DNA of 36,131 bases from positions 1 to 36,131 of the forward strand of contig JAGVAH010000078.1 of NCBI GenBank assembly GCA_020060385.1, given 5' to 3'. The notes below the pieces were generated by a model. It was not told the origin of the DNA. It saw nothing but the letters and a program-made list of their open reading frames with translations, and ran no database searches. The DNA comes from Syntrophobacterales bacterium (lineage in GTDB: Bacteria > Desulfobacterota > Desulfobaccia > Desulfobaccales > 0-14-0-80-60-11). The position numbers and the translations under genes were made by a program. Below are positions 1 through 7,561 of the stretch, piece by piece. The number at the start of each line of letters is the position of its first letter. Position 1 is the first letter of the stretch.

Positions 1-1
1 A

Positions 2-196
2 ATCGTCCCGGCGATAATCAAAGAACCTGCTCCCTGGAACGATTTACGTGACACCCACTCAACCTCGTTGAGGAAAGAATTTTCGGCAAACGCTATAAAA
101 ACAGAAAGCCGGGAAAAGATTGCCGGGCGCATCAAGCTACTTCATGAAGCAGTATCAAGAGGAATCAAAGCTCTAACTGATGAAGAGAAAGAATGA
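2..196 (+). CDS. C-terminal fragment of an unidentified protein (cut by window edge)
   Basis: An open frame runs from the window edge for 64 codons to a TGA at 194-196, so this is probably the 3' end of a gene that begins outside the window. The visible part is hydrophilic and charged, with a likely helical stretch near the end (REKIAGRIKLLHEAVSRG) and a final acidic-basic tail (LTDEEKE). I do not recognise the family; the length is too short for a safe assignment. It converges on the HicA gene, whose stop lies 47 bases further on. The open frame could also be chance, but 64 codons without a stop in a moderately AT-rich stretch favours a real gene. Confidence 0.45.
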   Translation: MVPAIIKEPAPWNDLRDTHSTSLRKEFSANAIKTESREKIAGRIKLLHEAVSRGIKALTDEEKE

Positions 197-242
197 TAGA
201 TGTTTGGGCATCACCTTGTCGTTCTCTTTGGTTCAGGTGCCA

Positions 243-476
243 TCATATTTCATCCAGGAGACGATGATATTCATCCGTGTGTAAGCCCATGTCCCTTAGA
301 ATTTTGCGGAGAAGCGAGCGGACAATGACTTGTGAGCCATGGTCAGGAATTACTATGATTTGTCCGCTTATGTTTCGGAAGATATTGTGACTTCCCTCAC
401 GTCGTACCCATTGGAAGCCCACTTTCTCAACTAATTTGCGCAAGTCTCGGTAAGGAACCAAGCGTAGTTTCGTCAA
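243..476 (-). CDS. hicA: HicA-type mRNA interferase toxin
   Basis: A 77-residue protein matching the HicA family, double-stranded-RNA-binding-fold toxins that cleave mRNA and stop translation until neutralised by HicB. Family hallmarks visible are the N-terminal helix (YRDLRKLVEKVGF), the segment REGSHNIFRN with the conserved catalytic His at residue 30, and the strand IIVIPDHG. Length is typical (60-90 aa). The start is TTG at 476, overlapping the stop of the upstream HicB gene (TTGA), so translation is coupled; a second TTG at 461 is possible. HicB-first order is seen in many hicBA loci. The family call is firm; activity of this copy is inferred. Confidence 0.85.
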   Translation of the reverse strand: MTKLRLVPYRDLRKLVEKVGFQWVRREGSHNIFRNISGQIIVIPDHGSQVIVRSLLRKILRDMGLHTDEYHRLLDEI

Positions 477-691
477 ATAGCCACCTCAACCTGCCAGGTG
501 CCCACAAAGGCAGCCGTTGGCTCCTTCAATTCGATCGTCTGCAGATAGCCGCGGATTGCTTCTTGCATATTGGCAACCAGCGTGGGCAAATCCGGTGCTT
601 GGGTATAGCAGCCGGGGAGTTCCACTACTTCTCCTACCAGCCAATTACTTTCGGGATCACGTTCTACGACCATAGTAAATGACTTTTTCAT
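473..691 (-). CDS. hicB: HicB-type antitoxin, short form
   Basis: A 72-residue protein with the partial RNase H-like fold typical of HicB antitoxins: VVERDPESNWLVGEVVELPG followed by a cysteine, DLPTLVANMQEAIRGYL and a C-terminal strand. It binds and inhibits HicA. I place the start at ATG 691, which has an AGGTG ribosome site about nine bases upstream; a GTG at 700 would abut that site. The protein ends right after the core fold and has no separate ribbon-helix-helix or helix-turn-helix domain, so self-regulation by DNA binding is not evident from this subunit alone. It overlaps hicA by four bases. The 160 bases upstream are AT-rich and should hold the promoter, but I see no convincing box pair. 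Confidence 0.85.
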   Translation of the reverse strand: MKKSFTMVVERDPESNWLVGEVVELPGCYTQAPDLPTLVANMQEAIRGYLQTIELKEPTAAFVGTWQVEVAI

Positions 692-851
692 TTTTTTCAC
701 ACCTGCTTAGTTAAATCTTTAAGGGCCTGTTATTGATAATTTGAATTATTCTCATAAAAATCGCAATGGAAATGACAATACTTCTAAAAAATGGTTTCAT
801 CCGGGGCTAACGGTTTATGGCCCTTAGCCTCTCCTCCTCAGGAGTTTCTTT

Positions 852-2630
852 CTACACCGAGCACTGCCGGCATTCTTCCGCGAACTCGTGGGCCAGGGTC
901 AGGGCCTCCGCCTGGGGCGGCAGGCTCAGCACCTGGCCGGGCTTGGAGCCGTAGCGGTAGACGGTGATACCTTTCAGACCCATTTGGTGAGCCAGCTTGA
1001 AGGCCCGGGCCACCTCCTGGACGGTGGCCTCCGGGGCCAGATTGATGGTCTTGGACACCGCGTTTTCCACGTGCCGTTGAAACCCGGCCTGCATCTTCAC
1101 CTGGTAGTCCACACTCACCTCAAAGGCGGTGGGAAAGAGGCGGCGCATTTCCTCCGGCAAGTCCGTCAGGGGCCGCACCCGTCCGCTTCCCAGGACCTGG
1201 GGGAGCCATTCTTCTTCCTTGAGACCCAGGGCCCGCAATTTTTCCAGAAATAATGGCTGCACCTCGTCAAATTCCTCCCCCTCCAGGGCCCGGCGGCGGT
1301 AAGCCACCGCGAAGAGGGGCTCGATGCCGCTGCTGGTGCCGGCAATGATGCTGATGGTGCCGGTGGGGGCCACGGTGGTGACCGTGGCGTTGCGCCGGGG
1401 GGGGCGGCCTTCCTGCTGCCAGCGGCTGCCCTGGAAGTTGGGGAAGGGTCCCCGTTCCCGGGCCAGGGCCTCGGTCTGGGACACGGCCGCGGCCTGGATG
1501 CGGGCCATCACCTTTTCTCCCAGCTCCAGGGCCTCCGGGGAGTCGTAGGCCAGCCCCAACTGGATGAACAGGTCCGCCAGGCCCATGACCCCCAGGCCGA
1601 TCTTGCGGTTGCCCCGGGTGATCCCGGTAATCTGGGGCAGGGGATAATGGCTCTGGTCGATGACGTCATCCAGGAAGATGACCCCCAGGCGGGTCAAATG
1701 GTCCAACTCCTCCCAATCCAGGTCCCCATCTTTCACCAGCCGGGCCAGGTTGATGGACCCCAGGTTGCAGGATTCATAGGGAAGCAGGGGCTGTTCGCCG
1801 CAGGGATTGGTGGCCTCCATGGGCCCCAAATCCGGGGTGGGGTTGGCCCGGTTGATGGCGTCCAGAAAAACCAGGCCCGGGTCGCCGGTCTGGAGGGCAT
1901 AGCGGCAGAGGAGATCGAAGACCTCCCGGGCCGGCAGCCGCTTCACCTCTTTGCCCGTGCGGGGGTTGATGAGGGGATAGGTGCCATCCTTCTCCACCTC
2001 CTCCATAAAGGCGTCGGTGACCGCCACCGACAGGTTGAAATTGGTGAGCATGCCCAGGTCGGCCTTGACCCTGATGAACTCCAGGATATCCGGGTGGTCC
2101 ACATTGAGGATGCCCATATTGGCGCCCCGGCGGCGCCCCCCTTGCTTAACCACCTCCGTGGTCACGTCGTAGATGCGCATAAACCCCAGGGGGCCGGAGG
2201 CCACCTGGCCGGTGGTGCGCACCTGGTCTCCCCGGGGCCGCAGGTGAGTGAAGCTGAAGCCGGTGCCGCCGCCCGTCTGGTGGATGAGGGCCATGTCCCG
2301 CACTCCCTCCAGGATGCTGCGCATATCGTCCTGCACCGGGATGACGAAGCAGGCGGCCAGTTGCCCACCGGGGATGTCCGCGTTCATCAGGGTGGGAGTA
2401 TTGGGGAGGAATTTCAGGGAGGTCAGGGCCTCATGGAAGGCTTCGGTCTGCCGGGCCACCGCCTTGGCGCCGCCATAGGGGGCCTCGGCCGCGGCCACCC
2501 CCCGGGCCACGCGGCGGAACAGCTCCTCCGGATTTTCCACCACCCGCCCCCGGGGGTCCCGCCGCAGGTAACGCTCTTCCAGGACTCTCAGGGCAATGGG
2601 GCGAAAGGAGAGGGGGGCCTGCAGGGACAT
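852..2630 (-). CDS. nrdJ: Adenosylcobalamin-dependent (class II) ribonucleoside-diphosphate reductase
   Basis: Converts ribonucleotides to deoxyribonucleotides using a thiyl radical generated from adenosylcobalamin. Visible landmarks: LKFLPNTPTLMNA (73-85), Cys94 in the first redox strand, the glycine-rich GGGTGFSFTHLRPRGD (120-135), NPCGEQPLLPYESCNLGSIN (275-294) holding the radical Cys277, Glu279 and the redox partner Cys288 (spacing of 11, as in Thermotoga NrdJ), and VAPTGTISIIAGTSSG. The C-terminus ends ECRQCSV, a Cys-x-x-Cys that can re-reduce the active site. At 592 residues it is compact: there is no N-terminal ATP-cone and no extended C-terminal zinc ribbon, so allosteric activity control is probably absent. 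The start at ATG 2630 has AAAGGAA upstream. It is the only ribonucleotide reductase in view and implies a B12 supply. Confidence 0.95.
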   Translation of the reverse strand: MSLQAPLSFRPIALRVLEERYLRRDPRGRVVENPEELFRRVARGVAAAEAPYGGAKAVARQTEAFHEALTSLKFLPNTPTLMNADIPGGQLAACFVIPVQDDMRSILEGVRDMALIHQTGGGTGFSFTHLRPRGDQVRTTGQVASGPLGFMRIYDVTTEVVKQGGRRRGANMGILNVDHPDILEFIRVKADLGMLTNFNLSVAVTDAFMEEVEKDGTYPLINPRTGKEVKRLPAREVFDLLCRYALQTGDPGLVFLDAINRANPTPDLGPMEATNPCGEQPLLPYESCNLGSINLARLVKDGDLDWEELDHLTRLGVIFLDDVIDQSHYPLPQITGITRGNRKIGLGVMGLADLFIQLGLAYDSPEALELGEKVMARIQAAAVSQTEALARERGPFPNFQGSRWQQEGRPPRRNATVTTVAPTGTISIIAGTSSGIEPLFAVAYRRRALEGEEFDEVQPLFLEKLRALGLKEEEWLPQVLGSGRVRPLTDLPEEMRRLFPTAFEVSVDYQVKMQAGFQRHVENAVSKTINLAPEATVQEVARAFKLAHQMGLKGITVYRYGSKPGQVLSLPPQAEALTLAHEFAEECRQCSV

Positions 2631-2693
2631 GGCAAGATTCCTTTGGTGGGAGCAAGTATCAAGAATTACAAATTATTTGATAATTTATCGCCC

Positions 2694-3473
2694 TTATATA
2701 ATCCCCCACTTTTTGGCCCGCTCCTCATAGGGGGGAGGGAAGGCCGGGGTAAAATTCTGGTACACGGTGATGGGATAGCGGGCGCCGATCTTGCGGCCGG
2801 CTTCCTGGAGGCCCTCAAGGATGGGCTCCAGATGGGCTGCCGGGAAGCTGGTCACCATTTCATCATCCTGGGTCATGGAAAAGATGCGGTCCCCCATGCC
2901 GGGAATGGACACGGTGACTTTGCCCGTCCGAAAAGGGGCCAGAAGATAAGAGGCGCATTCCACCTTGCCGCTGAAATCGCCTGTGGCTTGCTCTCCCAGG
3001 CCGAAGTTGGCCGCCTGGATCAGGCGCATCATCTGGGCCGGATTGCCCCAGACGGCTATGACCTCCGGGTCCAGGGCCAGGCGCTCCAGGGGTGAGAGAT
3101 AAATGGCGGCGATCTCTTCCGGCGCAAAGCGGGGCAGGGACTCCACCTCTTTCAGGGCCGGCCCCATCTCCCGGTTGAAACCCACCTCGCAGAAGAGTTG
3201 GGCCAATTCCAGAATGGGGTCCGCAGCCGGGGTAAACCCGAAGGCCAGCATGCCGGGGATGCAGATCAGATCCTCCCGGGTCAGGCCCACGGACCAGCCG
3301 TAAATCCGGGCCATGGTGACTCCCTGGCAGATGGTCACCTTTTTCCCGAAGACCTGGGAGGGCCGACGGCTTTTGGGCAACGCCGCCAGGTCCGTCAGAT
3401 AAGCGATCCCCAGGGGTTCAGTGCGCAGGCGCAAGGCCTCCTTCAATTGGGCCGCGGCGGATTTATAGGGCAT
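2694..3473 (-). CDS. DUF169 family protein
   Basis: A 259-residue soluble protein of the DUF169 family, found mainly in anaerobes and archaea; its biochemical role is not established. Family-like features are LKEALRLRTEPLGIAYL near the N-terminus, a Cys-Gln-Gly-Val segment (ICQGVTMARIYG), the motif AVWGNPAQMMRLIQAANFG in the middle, and SIPGMGDRIFSMTQDDEMVT near the end. An upstream in-frame start at 3620 exists, but ATG 3473 is preceded by a strong GGGAGGAG ribosome site, so I use it. It is followed after 63 bases by nrdJ on the same strand; co-transcription is possible, but a functional link is unproven. Confidence 0.85.
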   Translation of the reverse strand: MPYKSAAAQLKEALRLRTEPLGIAYLTDLAALPKSRRPSQVFGKKVTICQGVTMARIYGWSVGLTREDLICIPGMLAFGFTPAADPILELAQLFCEVGFNREMGPALKEVESLPRFAPEEIAAIYLSPLERLALDPEVIAVWGNPAQMMRLIQAANFGLGEQATGDFSGKVECASYLLAPFRTGKVTVSIPGMGDRIFSMTQDDEMVTSFPAAHLEPILEGLQEAGRKIGARYPITVYQNFTPAFPPPYEERAKKWGII

Positions 3474-3770
3474 TTCTTCTCCTCCCTGACCAATGGGGTA
3501 CTCAGGTCCCGGAATTAATCCGGCGATTGACAAGATATTAAGAACTGATCTCCGGAGATGCAAGTTCGGACCCTGGTTTTCCCTTGGCCGTACCGGCCGC
3601 ACCAAGTAAAATAACTGCATCTCCCAGGGTGGTTAGGGGGGCCGATGGGCCAATTGGGGGGGGCGCTGGCACTGCCCCCAGGCAAAATCCTCCGGCCTTG
3701 GTGACGCTGACTGACCAAACGCGACAGCTTACCCTGCCCCGGGGAGGCCTCATTTTAAGGATGGACCGGC
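3474..3770. other. Divergent intergenic region without a gene
   Basis: These 297 bases separate the minus-strand DUF169 gene from the plus-strand SGNH gene and must contain both promoters. On the minus strand a weak pair TTGCAT / TAATAT with 17-base spacing lies close upstream of the DUF169 gene. The middle is G-rich on the plus strand (runs of six and eight G around 3636-3662). I see no convincing small gene, and no plus-strand promoter that I would defend. Confidence 0.4.
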
Positions 3771-4898
3771 ATGCCCAAATTAGTTAAAGGCATTCTCATC
3801 AACCTGGTCATAATTATTCTTTTGTTAGGGCTATTGGAACTGTTTTTCTTTATCACCGTCAAATATCCGGGGGTGCATCAGATATTGCCGGGGATCATCA
3901 CCAAGATATCCCGGAGAATATATTTCAATTTTGATATGAACAGCATTCAATACTTGCCTGCCTGCGCCAGATTTGACCCCCATCTGGGATATACCCTAAG
4001 GCCTGGCACCTGCCTTTTCTCCGACTACGAATTTTCCACCAGATACACCATCAATAGCCTGGGAGTGAGGGATACGGAAGAGGCCCTGAATTCCCCCCAG
4101 GTCGTGGTGGTGGGGGATTCCTATGCCATGGGCTGGGGCGTGCAGCAGAACGAAACTTTTGCCAAGATCGTCGAGGCCAGGACGGGTCTGACCGTTCTTA
4201 ATTGCTCCTGCTCTTCCTATGGTACGGCCCGGGAAATGATGCTGCTTAAGAATGTCAACCGGAAGCGGCTAAAATATCTGGTAATTCAGTACTGCAACAA
4301 TGATTATGAGGAAAATCTGAGCTTCTTAAATAACGGCAATAAACTGGTGACTATGAGCCGGGAGAAGTATGCGGAGCTGGTTAAACAGAATCGGGAGATC
4401 AGACAATACTATCCCGGAAAATATCTCTGGAGCGCGGCCAATGTAATCAGTAGTAATTTTAATTATCTTTTTAAGATAAGGGATTATAAGCAGGTCGAAG
4501 AAGGCCGCTATAAGCTGGAAAAGGGGGAAGTCGAGGCCTTTTTAGACGTGCTGCTCCATTGCGGCCTTGATTTTTCCGGGGTGCAACTTATGGTCTTCAA
4601 GGCCAACTCCTATGATCCCCGGGACAGCAGGTTTGTCAACTCCCTGCGGGAGAAGATCTCCCGCGGCCCCTATCCCCCCTTCATCAAGAAGATGATCATC
4701 ATGGATGCCGGAAAGTATCTCAATGAAAAGACCGACATCTTCCTCCTGAACGGCCACTATAATCTACGGGGCAACCGGGTCATCGCCGGGATGATCATCA
4801 AGCACCTGGGACTGCCAGGAGGTGCCAGGAGAAGCAATCAATCCCCGGGTTCGGCCTCGAGCTCGGGTGCAGCGTCAGGATCGGGTTCAGGTTCATAG
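3771..4898 (+). CDS. Membrane-anchored SGNH-hydrolase-like protein
   Basis: A 375-residue protein with one N-terminal membrane helix (residues 8-30, rich in Leu/Ile/Phe) and an exported domain resembling SGNH/GDSL hydrolases or acetyltransferases. Block I is GDSYAMGWG with candidate nucleophile Ser117; an Asn block is seen in YCNNDYEEN; the C-terminal block is LNGHYNLRGNRVIAG with candidate His329, where the usual Asp is an Asn. This layout occurs in proteins that add or remove acetyl groups on exopolysaccharides, but the substrate here is unknown. The start has AAGGAT upstream. The last 20 residues are Ser/Gly/Ala low complexity and overlap by 61 bases with the opposite-strand L,D-transpeptidase gene. 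It could be an ordinary lipase/esterase-like protein; the fold call is more secure than the activity. Confidence 0.75.
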   Translation: MPKLVKGILINLVIIILLLGLLELFFFITVKYPGVHQILPGIITKISRRIYFNFDMNSIQYLPACARFDPHLGYTLRPGTCLFSDYEFSTRYTINSLGVRDTEEALNSPQVVVVGDSYAMGWGVQQNETFAKIVEARTGLTVLNCSCSSYGTAREMMLLKNVNRKRLKYLVIQYCNNDYEENLSFLNNGNKLVTMSREKYAELVKQNREIRQYYPGKYLWSAANVISSNFNYLFKIRDYKQVEEGRYKLEKGEVEAFLDVLLHCGLDFSGVQLMVFKANSYDPRDSRFVNSLREKISRGPYPPFIKKMIIMDAGKYLNEKTDIFLLNGHYNLRGNRVIAGMIIKHLGLPGGARRSNQSPGSASSSGAASGSGSGS

Positions 4899-5464
4899 GC
4901 GGCTGCGCCTACAGATTCCGGTTCTATACTCTCCTTTCCTGCTTCATAGTCGATTCCCTCTTCCCTCTTGATGCCTGCCTCACTCTCGCGCCCTGCATTT
5001 TTCTTCTCCTCCCAGACTCGCCGCCCCTTAATGACCACCACGGTCTGGCCTTGCTCCGCCCAATTATACAGCCATTTCATATAAGGCTCTTCCACGTGGA
5101 TGCAGCCGTGGGTGGCCCAATCTCCCTTTTCCTCAGGAGGGGGCACGTCCCCTTCGTGAATGGCCCGCATTCCCTTTAAATCGAAGAAGAGGGAGTAGGG
5201 CATGGGCACCTTGTATTTACGGGAATAATAATTCGCAACCTTCCTTTTTATGGGGTAAATTCCCGGAGGCGTTGGGGTTTCATCATCGCCGCTGATGATG
5301 GAAAATTCCAGGAGCTTTCTCCCGTGGCCATAAGCTCCCCCCACCTGCTGTTCCTGATCGATCCAGATTACTTTGGCATATTTCTGGAAAGGGTTTGCCC
5401 AAGAAGGCCCAGGAAAGAGTTGGACAAACAGGAGGACAGTCAGGAAATAAATCAATCTAATCAA
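4838..5464 (-). CDS. Periplasmic L,D-transpeptidase (YkuD domain)
   Basis: A 208-residue exported enzyme expected to form 3-3 peptidoglycan cross-links or attach proteins to the wall. Residues 1-23 look like a Sec signal peptide (hydrophobic core LIYFLTVLLFVQLF, cleavage near SWA-NP). The YkuD catalytic signature is clear: His103 in AIHEGD and THGCIHV with His119 and nucleophile Cys121. The pattern TPTPPGIYPI is also typical of the family. After the domain (about residue 150) comes a charged tail rich in Glu and Pro ending EPEPDPDAAPELEAEPGD, which lies where the gene overlaps the opposite SGNH gene. The start is inferred as TTG at 5464, eight bases inside the upstream M23-like gene, so the two are probably co-translated. 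Confidence 0.88.
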   Translation of the reverse strand: MIRLIYFLTVLLFVQLFPGPSWANPFQKYAKVIWIDQEQQVGGAYGHGRKLLEFSIISGDDETPTPPGIYPIKRKVANYYSRKYKVPMPYSLFFDLKGMRAIHEGDVPPPEEKGDWATHGCIHVEEPYMKWLYNWAEQGQTVVVIKGRRVWEEKKNAGRESEAGIKREEGIDYEAGKESIEPESVGAAAYEPEPDPDAAPELEAEPGD

Positions 5465-6059
5465 TGAGATTCCGCTTTTTTGTAGCTGAAGATAAGATTA
5501 AGAGCGGGTCAATCAGCATTATTTCTGGATTACTGGTTAGAGTCTGCCAGTTAAGATGATCGACATTGATAGAAGCAGGAACCCATGCGAAAGTGATATG
5601 TAAATGCGGATGGATATCAATTCCCTCCCGATGGCATGCCGCTATCGTGGCAATTATTTCCCCGGCTTCAATTTCTTTCATTGCTTTGATTGAATCAAGC
5701 GGTTCAGTGTGACCATAAACAGTATATAGCTGCCTTTGGTACTTTGAAAATACATTATGACCAAGAAATATTGATTTTCCTAAAAAATCGTCATCAATCT
5801 TGACAATGCTGCCAGAAAAAGTGCCAGGTATTTTTATATCTTTATGTAGTCTACTAATTTTACCATTTTTTTCTTTGAAGTAACAAAGGTCTATACCTTC
5901 ATGGGGCGTCTTTCTTTCTTTTTTATCTCCCCACCACTTATCGAGAGAATTAAAAAGCATTCCCGGATAGAAAACCCATCTTTCAAAATTGATCATATAG
6001 GGCTGATTTATTTTGAGTAAAAAGTCGAAGAATCTGCTGTCAGGATTGTTTAGTTCCAT
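5457..6059 (-). CDS. M23/LytM-like metallopeptidase-fold protein without signal peptide
   Basis: A 200-residue protein whose motifs fit the M23 (lysostaphin/LytM) fold: HEGIDL (His53, Asp57) for the HxxxD zinc motif, YGH at 115-117, and PHLHITF (His152, His154) for the HxH motif. M23 enzymes cut peptidoglycan cross-bridges, and the overlap with an L,D-transpeptidase gene supports a wall role. There is no evident signal peptide or membrane helix, which is odd for a wall hydrolase; the true start could differ, or the protein could act on another substrate. The gene is clearly more AT-rich than argJ upstream. The fold call is reasonable; the activity is uncertain because flanking residues diverge from well-known members. 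Confidence 0.68.
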   Translation of the reverse strand: MELNNPDSRFFDFLLKINQPYMINFERWVFYPGMLFNSLDKWWGDKKERKTPHEGIDLCYFKEKNGKISRLHKDIKIPGTFSGSIVKIDDDFLGKSIFLGHNVFSKYQRQLYTVYGHTEPLDSIKAMKEIEAGEIIATIAACHREGIDIHPHLHITFAWVPASINVDHLNWQTLTSNPEIMLIDPLLILSSATKKRNLID

Positions 6060-6088
6060 GATTTTCTGGGAACTTCAACTTATAGCAT

Positions 6089-6174
6089 TTGCCAAAAGTT
6101 CTTTCCACTTATCCCTTCTCCCCCCGCTGGGGGGAGAGGGTTAGGGTGAGGGGGGCGGAAAAAACTTTTGGCAA
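6089..6174. repeat. Nested palindrome: 18-bp inverted repeat around a 12-bp G/C hairpin
   Basis: Outer arms 6089-6106 (TTGCCAAAAGTTCTTTCC) and 6157-6174 are inverted copies with one mismatch in 18. Between them sits an inner hairpin, 6114-6125 paired with 6129-6140, loop GCT, followed by TTAGGGTGAGG. The inner sequence resembles the widespread intergenic repeat that reads CCCTCTCCCCC. It lies between argJ and the M23-like gene. The architecture suggests a small non-autonomous mobile or REP-like element, or a stable RNA hairpin. Confidence 0.75.
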
Positions 6175-6211
6175 CCAGTATATTTTTTGCGAACCTGCGA
6201 AGAACCGCTGA

Positions 6212-7393
6212 TCAACTCCGGTAACTGGCGTTGATGTAAATATAATCCTCGGTATAGTCGCAGGTGTCGTAGTAGTCGGTGAAGGCCCCGGCCTGAAGAT
6301 CGATCATCAGGGTAAAGTCGCCGGACTGGATGACTTTCTGGGCCTTGGCTTCCGCGTCCAGACCCAAGCCTTGGCCATTCTTCACCACCACCTCTGCCCC
6401 GAAGGCAATCTCCACCATCTCCGGGTGGAAGCGAGCCCCGGAGCGCCCCAGCGCGGCCATGATGCGGCCCCAATTGACGTCTTCCCCGGCCATGGCCGTC
6501 TTCACCAGGGGGGAGAGGGCCACGGTGACCGCGGCCTTTTTGGCGTCCCTGGGGGTGGCCGCGCCCCGGACCTCCACCTTAAAGACATGCCGGGCCCCTT
6601 CGCCGTCGGCCACCACCTGCCGGGCCAGGTCGCCCATCACCTGGTGCAGCCCGGCGCCCAGGGCCGCCATCTCCGGACCGGCCCCGGCGATCAGGGGATT
6701 ACCTGCCTTCCCGCTGGCCAGAAGCAGAACGGTGTCGTTGGTGGAGGTGTCCCCATCCACGGTGATGCGGTTGAAGCTTTGGGCATTGGCCTGGCGCAGC
6801 AGGCTTTTCAGGACCGCTGAAGTGGCGGCCGCGTCGGTGAAGATGAAGACCAGCAGGGTGGCCATATCCGGGTGGATCATGCCCGCGCCCTTGGCGATCC
6901 CCGCCAGGGTGAATGCCCGGCCGCCTAATTTTCCTTGAAAGAAAGCGGTCTTGGGCCGGGTGTCGGTGGTCATGATGGCCCGGGCCGCGTCCGGCAAACC
7001 CTCCGCCTTCAGATTGGCCACCAAATCCGGGAGCGCGGCCTTGATCTTCGCCAGCGGCAGACTTTGGCCGATGACTCCGGTGGAGGCCGGCAGGACCAGG
7101 CCTGGGGGGATGCCCAGCAATTCCCCGGCCAGACCGGTGGTCTCCCGGGCCGCGGCCAGTCCCTGGTCCCCGGTGCAGGCGTTGGCGTTGCCCGCGTTCA
7201 CCAAAATGGCCTGGGCCCGGCCGGACCGCAGGCGCTGCCGGGTCAGGAGCACCGGCGCGGCCTTCACCCGGTTCCGGGTATAGACCGCGGCCGCGGCCAC
7301 CGGTTCTTCCGCGGCCATTAAGGACAGATCCCAAACTCCGGCCTTCTTGATGCCGGCCATGGCCGCGGCAAAGCGAAATCCAGGAATGATCAT
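6212..7393 (-). CDS. argJ: Bifunctional glutamate N-acetyltransferase / amino-acid acetyltransferase
   Basis: ArgJ moves the acetyl group from N-acetylornithine to glutamate in the arginine pathway; bifunctional forms also acetylate glutamate with acetyl-CoA. The 393-residue length is normal. The self-cleavage site is visible as KGAGMIHPDMATL, with Thr179 becoming the N-terminal nucleophile of the beta chain. Other family segments are NAGNANACTGDQG, the oxyanion region PASTGVIGQ, RITVDGDTSTNDT and the C-terminal YIYINASYRS. Start ATG 7393 has GAGG upstream. Since a separate N-acetylglutamate synthase is encoded at 13748-14218, this copy may need only the ornithine transferase activity; sequence alone cannot tell. 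Confidence 0.96.
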   Translation of the reverse strand: MIIPGFRFAAAMAGIKKAGVWDLSLMAAEEPVAAAAVYTRNRVKAAPVLLTRQRLRSGRAQAILVNAGNANACTGDQGLAAARETTGLAGELLGIPPGLVLPASTGVIGQSLPLAKIKAALPDLVANLKAEGLPDAARAIMTTDTRPKTAFFQGKLGGRAFTLAGIAKGAGMIHPDMATLLVFIFTDAAATSAVLKSLLRQANAQSFNRITVDGDTSTNDTVLLLASGKAGNPLIAGAGPEMAALGAGLHQVMGDLARQVVADGEGARHVFKVEVRGAATPRDAKKAAVTVALSPLVKTAMAGEDVNWGRIMAALGRSGARFHPEMVEIAFGAEVVVKNGQGLGLDAEAKAQKVIQSGDFTLMIDLQAGAFTDYYDTCDYTEDYIYINASYRS

Positions 7394-7418
7394 GTCAGCC
7401 TCTTAAAAATAAAAATTT

Positions 7419-7516
7419 ACCACAGAGACACGGAGGACACAGAGGGACACAGAGAAAATCTTTTACCTTGGCGGCTCTGCCGCCAAGGTAAACATATATC
7501 TCTGTGCCTCTGTGGT
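7419..7516. repeat. 98-bp nested palindrome between argJ and the GyrI-like gene
   Basis: Outer arms 7419-7435 (ACCACAGAGACACGGAG) and 7500-7516 are inverted copies with two mismatches. Inside is a perfect 11-bp hairpin, ACCTTGGCGGC (7465-7475) with GCCGCCAAGGT (7479-7489) and loop TCT, extendable by A/T pairs. The arms carry short tandem units of GGACACAGAG. A degenerate relative lies at 8201-8270 on the other side of the next gene, so this is a dispersed family. Confidence 0.85.
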
Positions 7517-7561
7517 GAATCTTTTTTCTTGCCGCAACTGCGGCGCTTAATCCCCGTCCTA

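Noticed and set aside
1647-3095. 482-codon plus-strand open frame opposite nrdJ and the DUF169 gene
   Set aside because: It is the antisense shadow of GC-rich coding sequence; the opposite strand encodes clear conserved proteins.
7419-7516. CRISPR-like repeat from the GGACACAGAG units
   Set aside because: Only two or three irregular short units and no spacers of constant length; the palindromic structure explains them.
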